Assembly (NCBI GenBank): GCA_029255685.2 | Contig: CM055316.2 | Location: forward strand, 67,905,237-67,969,236 | DNA: 64,000 bases | Reading direction: 5' to 3' | DNA from: Silene conica | Taxonomy: Eukaryota > Streptophyta > Magnoliopsida > Caryophyllales > Caryophyllaceae | Shown: in pieces, positions 62,843 through 64,000 of the stretch | Layout of the letters: every line of letters starts with the position of its first letter | Position numbering within the stretch: the stretch's first letter is position 1 | Position numbers and translations under genes: made by a program | The notes under the pieces: generated by a model | Databases searched by the model: none | Told to the model about the DNA's origin: nothing | The model's input: the letters and a program-made list of their open reading frames with translations, nothing else

Positions 62843-64000
62843 TGATGCATGCCATTTCTATAGTCTTTTAGACTTCTTTTGCATGCATTTTTATGCTCTT
62901 TTGCCAAGCACCTTGCTACTTTTAGCCCCGAATTGCCTACTTTGAGCCTTCTTGTGTTAATTGTAGGAATATATTCGGAAGTATGTATTCGGAGTCGAAG
63001 TTGTCCTCAAATTTGCATTTAGGAGGTCAGGAGAAGTGAACCACCCTTTGTATCAAGTCAAGGAAGCGCATTTTCGAAGTCAACGTCAAGTCAAGCCCAA
63101 AACCAGTCGATCGACCGATCTTGGACGATAGGAAAAGTCGATCGACCACTTTCTCAGTCGATCGACCAATCTTGGTCGATAGGAAAGTCGATCGACCGGT
63201 TGTTCAGTCGATCGACCGGTTTCTTGCTGCCGAAGCCCATTTTTGACCTGAGCCCATTAGGTCGTGAAAAGTTGATCAGAACATTTCCTTTTTAAGCAGC
63301 CTTTAGAATTTTCTTTTAGACTACTTTTACTTTTACCTTAATCTTGAATCTACTCTCTTACTTTTCCTCAGTAAAACTTTTAGTCAGTTGTATTTTATTT
63401 TCATCTTCAAGCTTGTAAGATCTATCCTTCCGGAATTCAGTACTCAACACTTTTTATTGGTAATTTTATTCCTTGCTCTTACTTTCTTTTATCTTAATTC
63501 ATCTCTGCTTATCTCGCGATCATGTTTTCCTCTTTAGTTATTTCTTTCATTTCAATTGTTAATCCCTTTATGCATAGCTAATCCCTTCGACTAGGATATA
63601 GGTGATCCCTTGATGATGTGATGATGTTCGTTTAGGTTTAGACTTGTTCGTAATTGTATGTCTCTGTTGTTAATTGTAGCATTTGATAGCGATTAGTTAA
63701 TTAATGCGCATGATAGATTAGTTGATTTGATAAAACCCCGACCTAAGATCGAAAGCCTGGTGAGGGTTAGATCTGCTACAAACATTAGAGTGCCCTAGTA
63801 AGTTGCGAGAGCCCGCTAGAAGCATTCTAGGGCGAATAGCGATCCGAGAGGACCTTTTCATTACCCCTTAGACCGATAATTGCGACTGATCTGCGACCTA
63901 AACCGCTTGTTGTCACACAATCATTGGTGAACCGACTATCCTAGTTCTCTTTCCCTTATATTTTTATATACTCTTTCCTTACGCTTTTCTTTTCTCTCTT
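62843..64000 (+). mobile_element. Start of a nested LTR retrotransposon (Athila-like LTR), truncated by the window
   Basis: The sequence starts TGATGCATGCCATTTC exactly where the gypsy 3' LTR is interrupted, with AGGAA as the presumed 5-bp target site. The 1.16 kb seen is non-coding, with ATGCATGC motifs, a TCGATCGACC array at 63106-63222, and the 'CTAGGGCGAATAGCGATCC' type segment I associate with Athila-type LTRs. No PBS is reached, so this may still be inside the LTR. The lineage is tentative. Confidence 0.6.
63106..63222. repeat. Array of AGTCGATCGACC units
   Basis: Five GTCGATCGACC units occur (at about 63107, 63136, 63157, 63186 and 63208), each containing the palindrome GTCGATCGAC and spaced by roughly 20-30 bases of related sequence (TCTTGG(T/A)CGATAGGAAA). 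The motif is shared with the leader of copia 1. Confidence 0.9.

Overview
This is nuclear DNA of a flowering plant, most likely a eudicot. The evidence is one intron-rich nuclear gene of plant type, an Au-type SINE, Ty1/copia and Ty3/gypsy LTR retrotransposons with plant primer-binding sites, plant mariner, Helitron and LINE remnants, and many MITEs. No genus can be named from the sequence alone. The intergenic DNA is AT-rich and nearly all recognisable sequence in it is transposon-derived.

Layout. 1-6.4 kb: an unassigned GT-rich block, a MITE split by a tRNA-derived SINE, and a decayed antisense LINE that was itself hit by a GC-rich hAT-like MITE (2064-2646) and a 129-bp foldback MITE (4236-4364), then an Au SINE. 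6.4-13.3 kb (minus strand): the only convincing host gene, a nuclear poly(A) polymerase. Eleven exons could be placed with canonical GT-AG borders and an open frame throughout, and its introns have collected a SINE and several MITEs. 13.4-18.4 kb: Helitron-like 5' termini just upstream of the poly(A) polymerase ATG, a second copy of the first MITE (now carrying a Stowaway-like element), a GGCCCG-rich hAT-like element with a perfect 8-bp target duplication, and an unassigned block.

18.4-28.2 kb: a dead mariner transposase gene split by an 8.5-kb copia element (19100-27641, 991-bp LTRs, TSD GATTG). The copia element is very young, yet most of its RNase H is missing. 28.4-29.3 kb: the 3' end of a Helitron with its helicase C-terminus. 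32.0 kb: another Helitron-type 3' end. 34.6-40.9 kb: a second copia element (TSD CTTTA, ~487-bp LTRs, long gag-pol ORF). 41-50.8 kb: a gene-poor graveyard of MITEs, tandem repeats, a candidate non-autonomous Helitron and helicase debris. 51.0-52.6 kb: a broken LINE ORF1.

52.65-62.84 kb: a Tat-lineage Ty3/gypsy element with gag, protease, RT, a dual RNase H and integrase, all broken by stops and frameshifts. Between pol and the 3' LTR it carries a separate antisense gene with three short spliceosomal-type introns and its own TATA motif. Its 3' LTR is cut off by the start of another LTR retrotransposon (Athila-like) that runs off the window.

The genes do not form an operon or pathway. The story is a housekeeping gene embedded in nested mobile elements. 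The most unusual items are the multi-exon antisense gene inside the gypsy element, a possible LTR-encoded start codon spliced to gag in the second copia element, the young but RNase H-deleted copia element, and unusual TCGATCGACC-type arrays in two unrelated retroelements.
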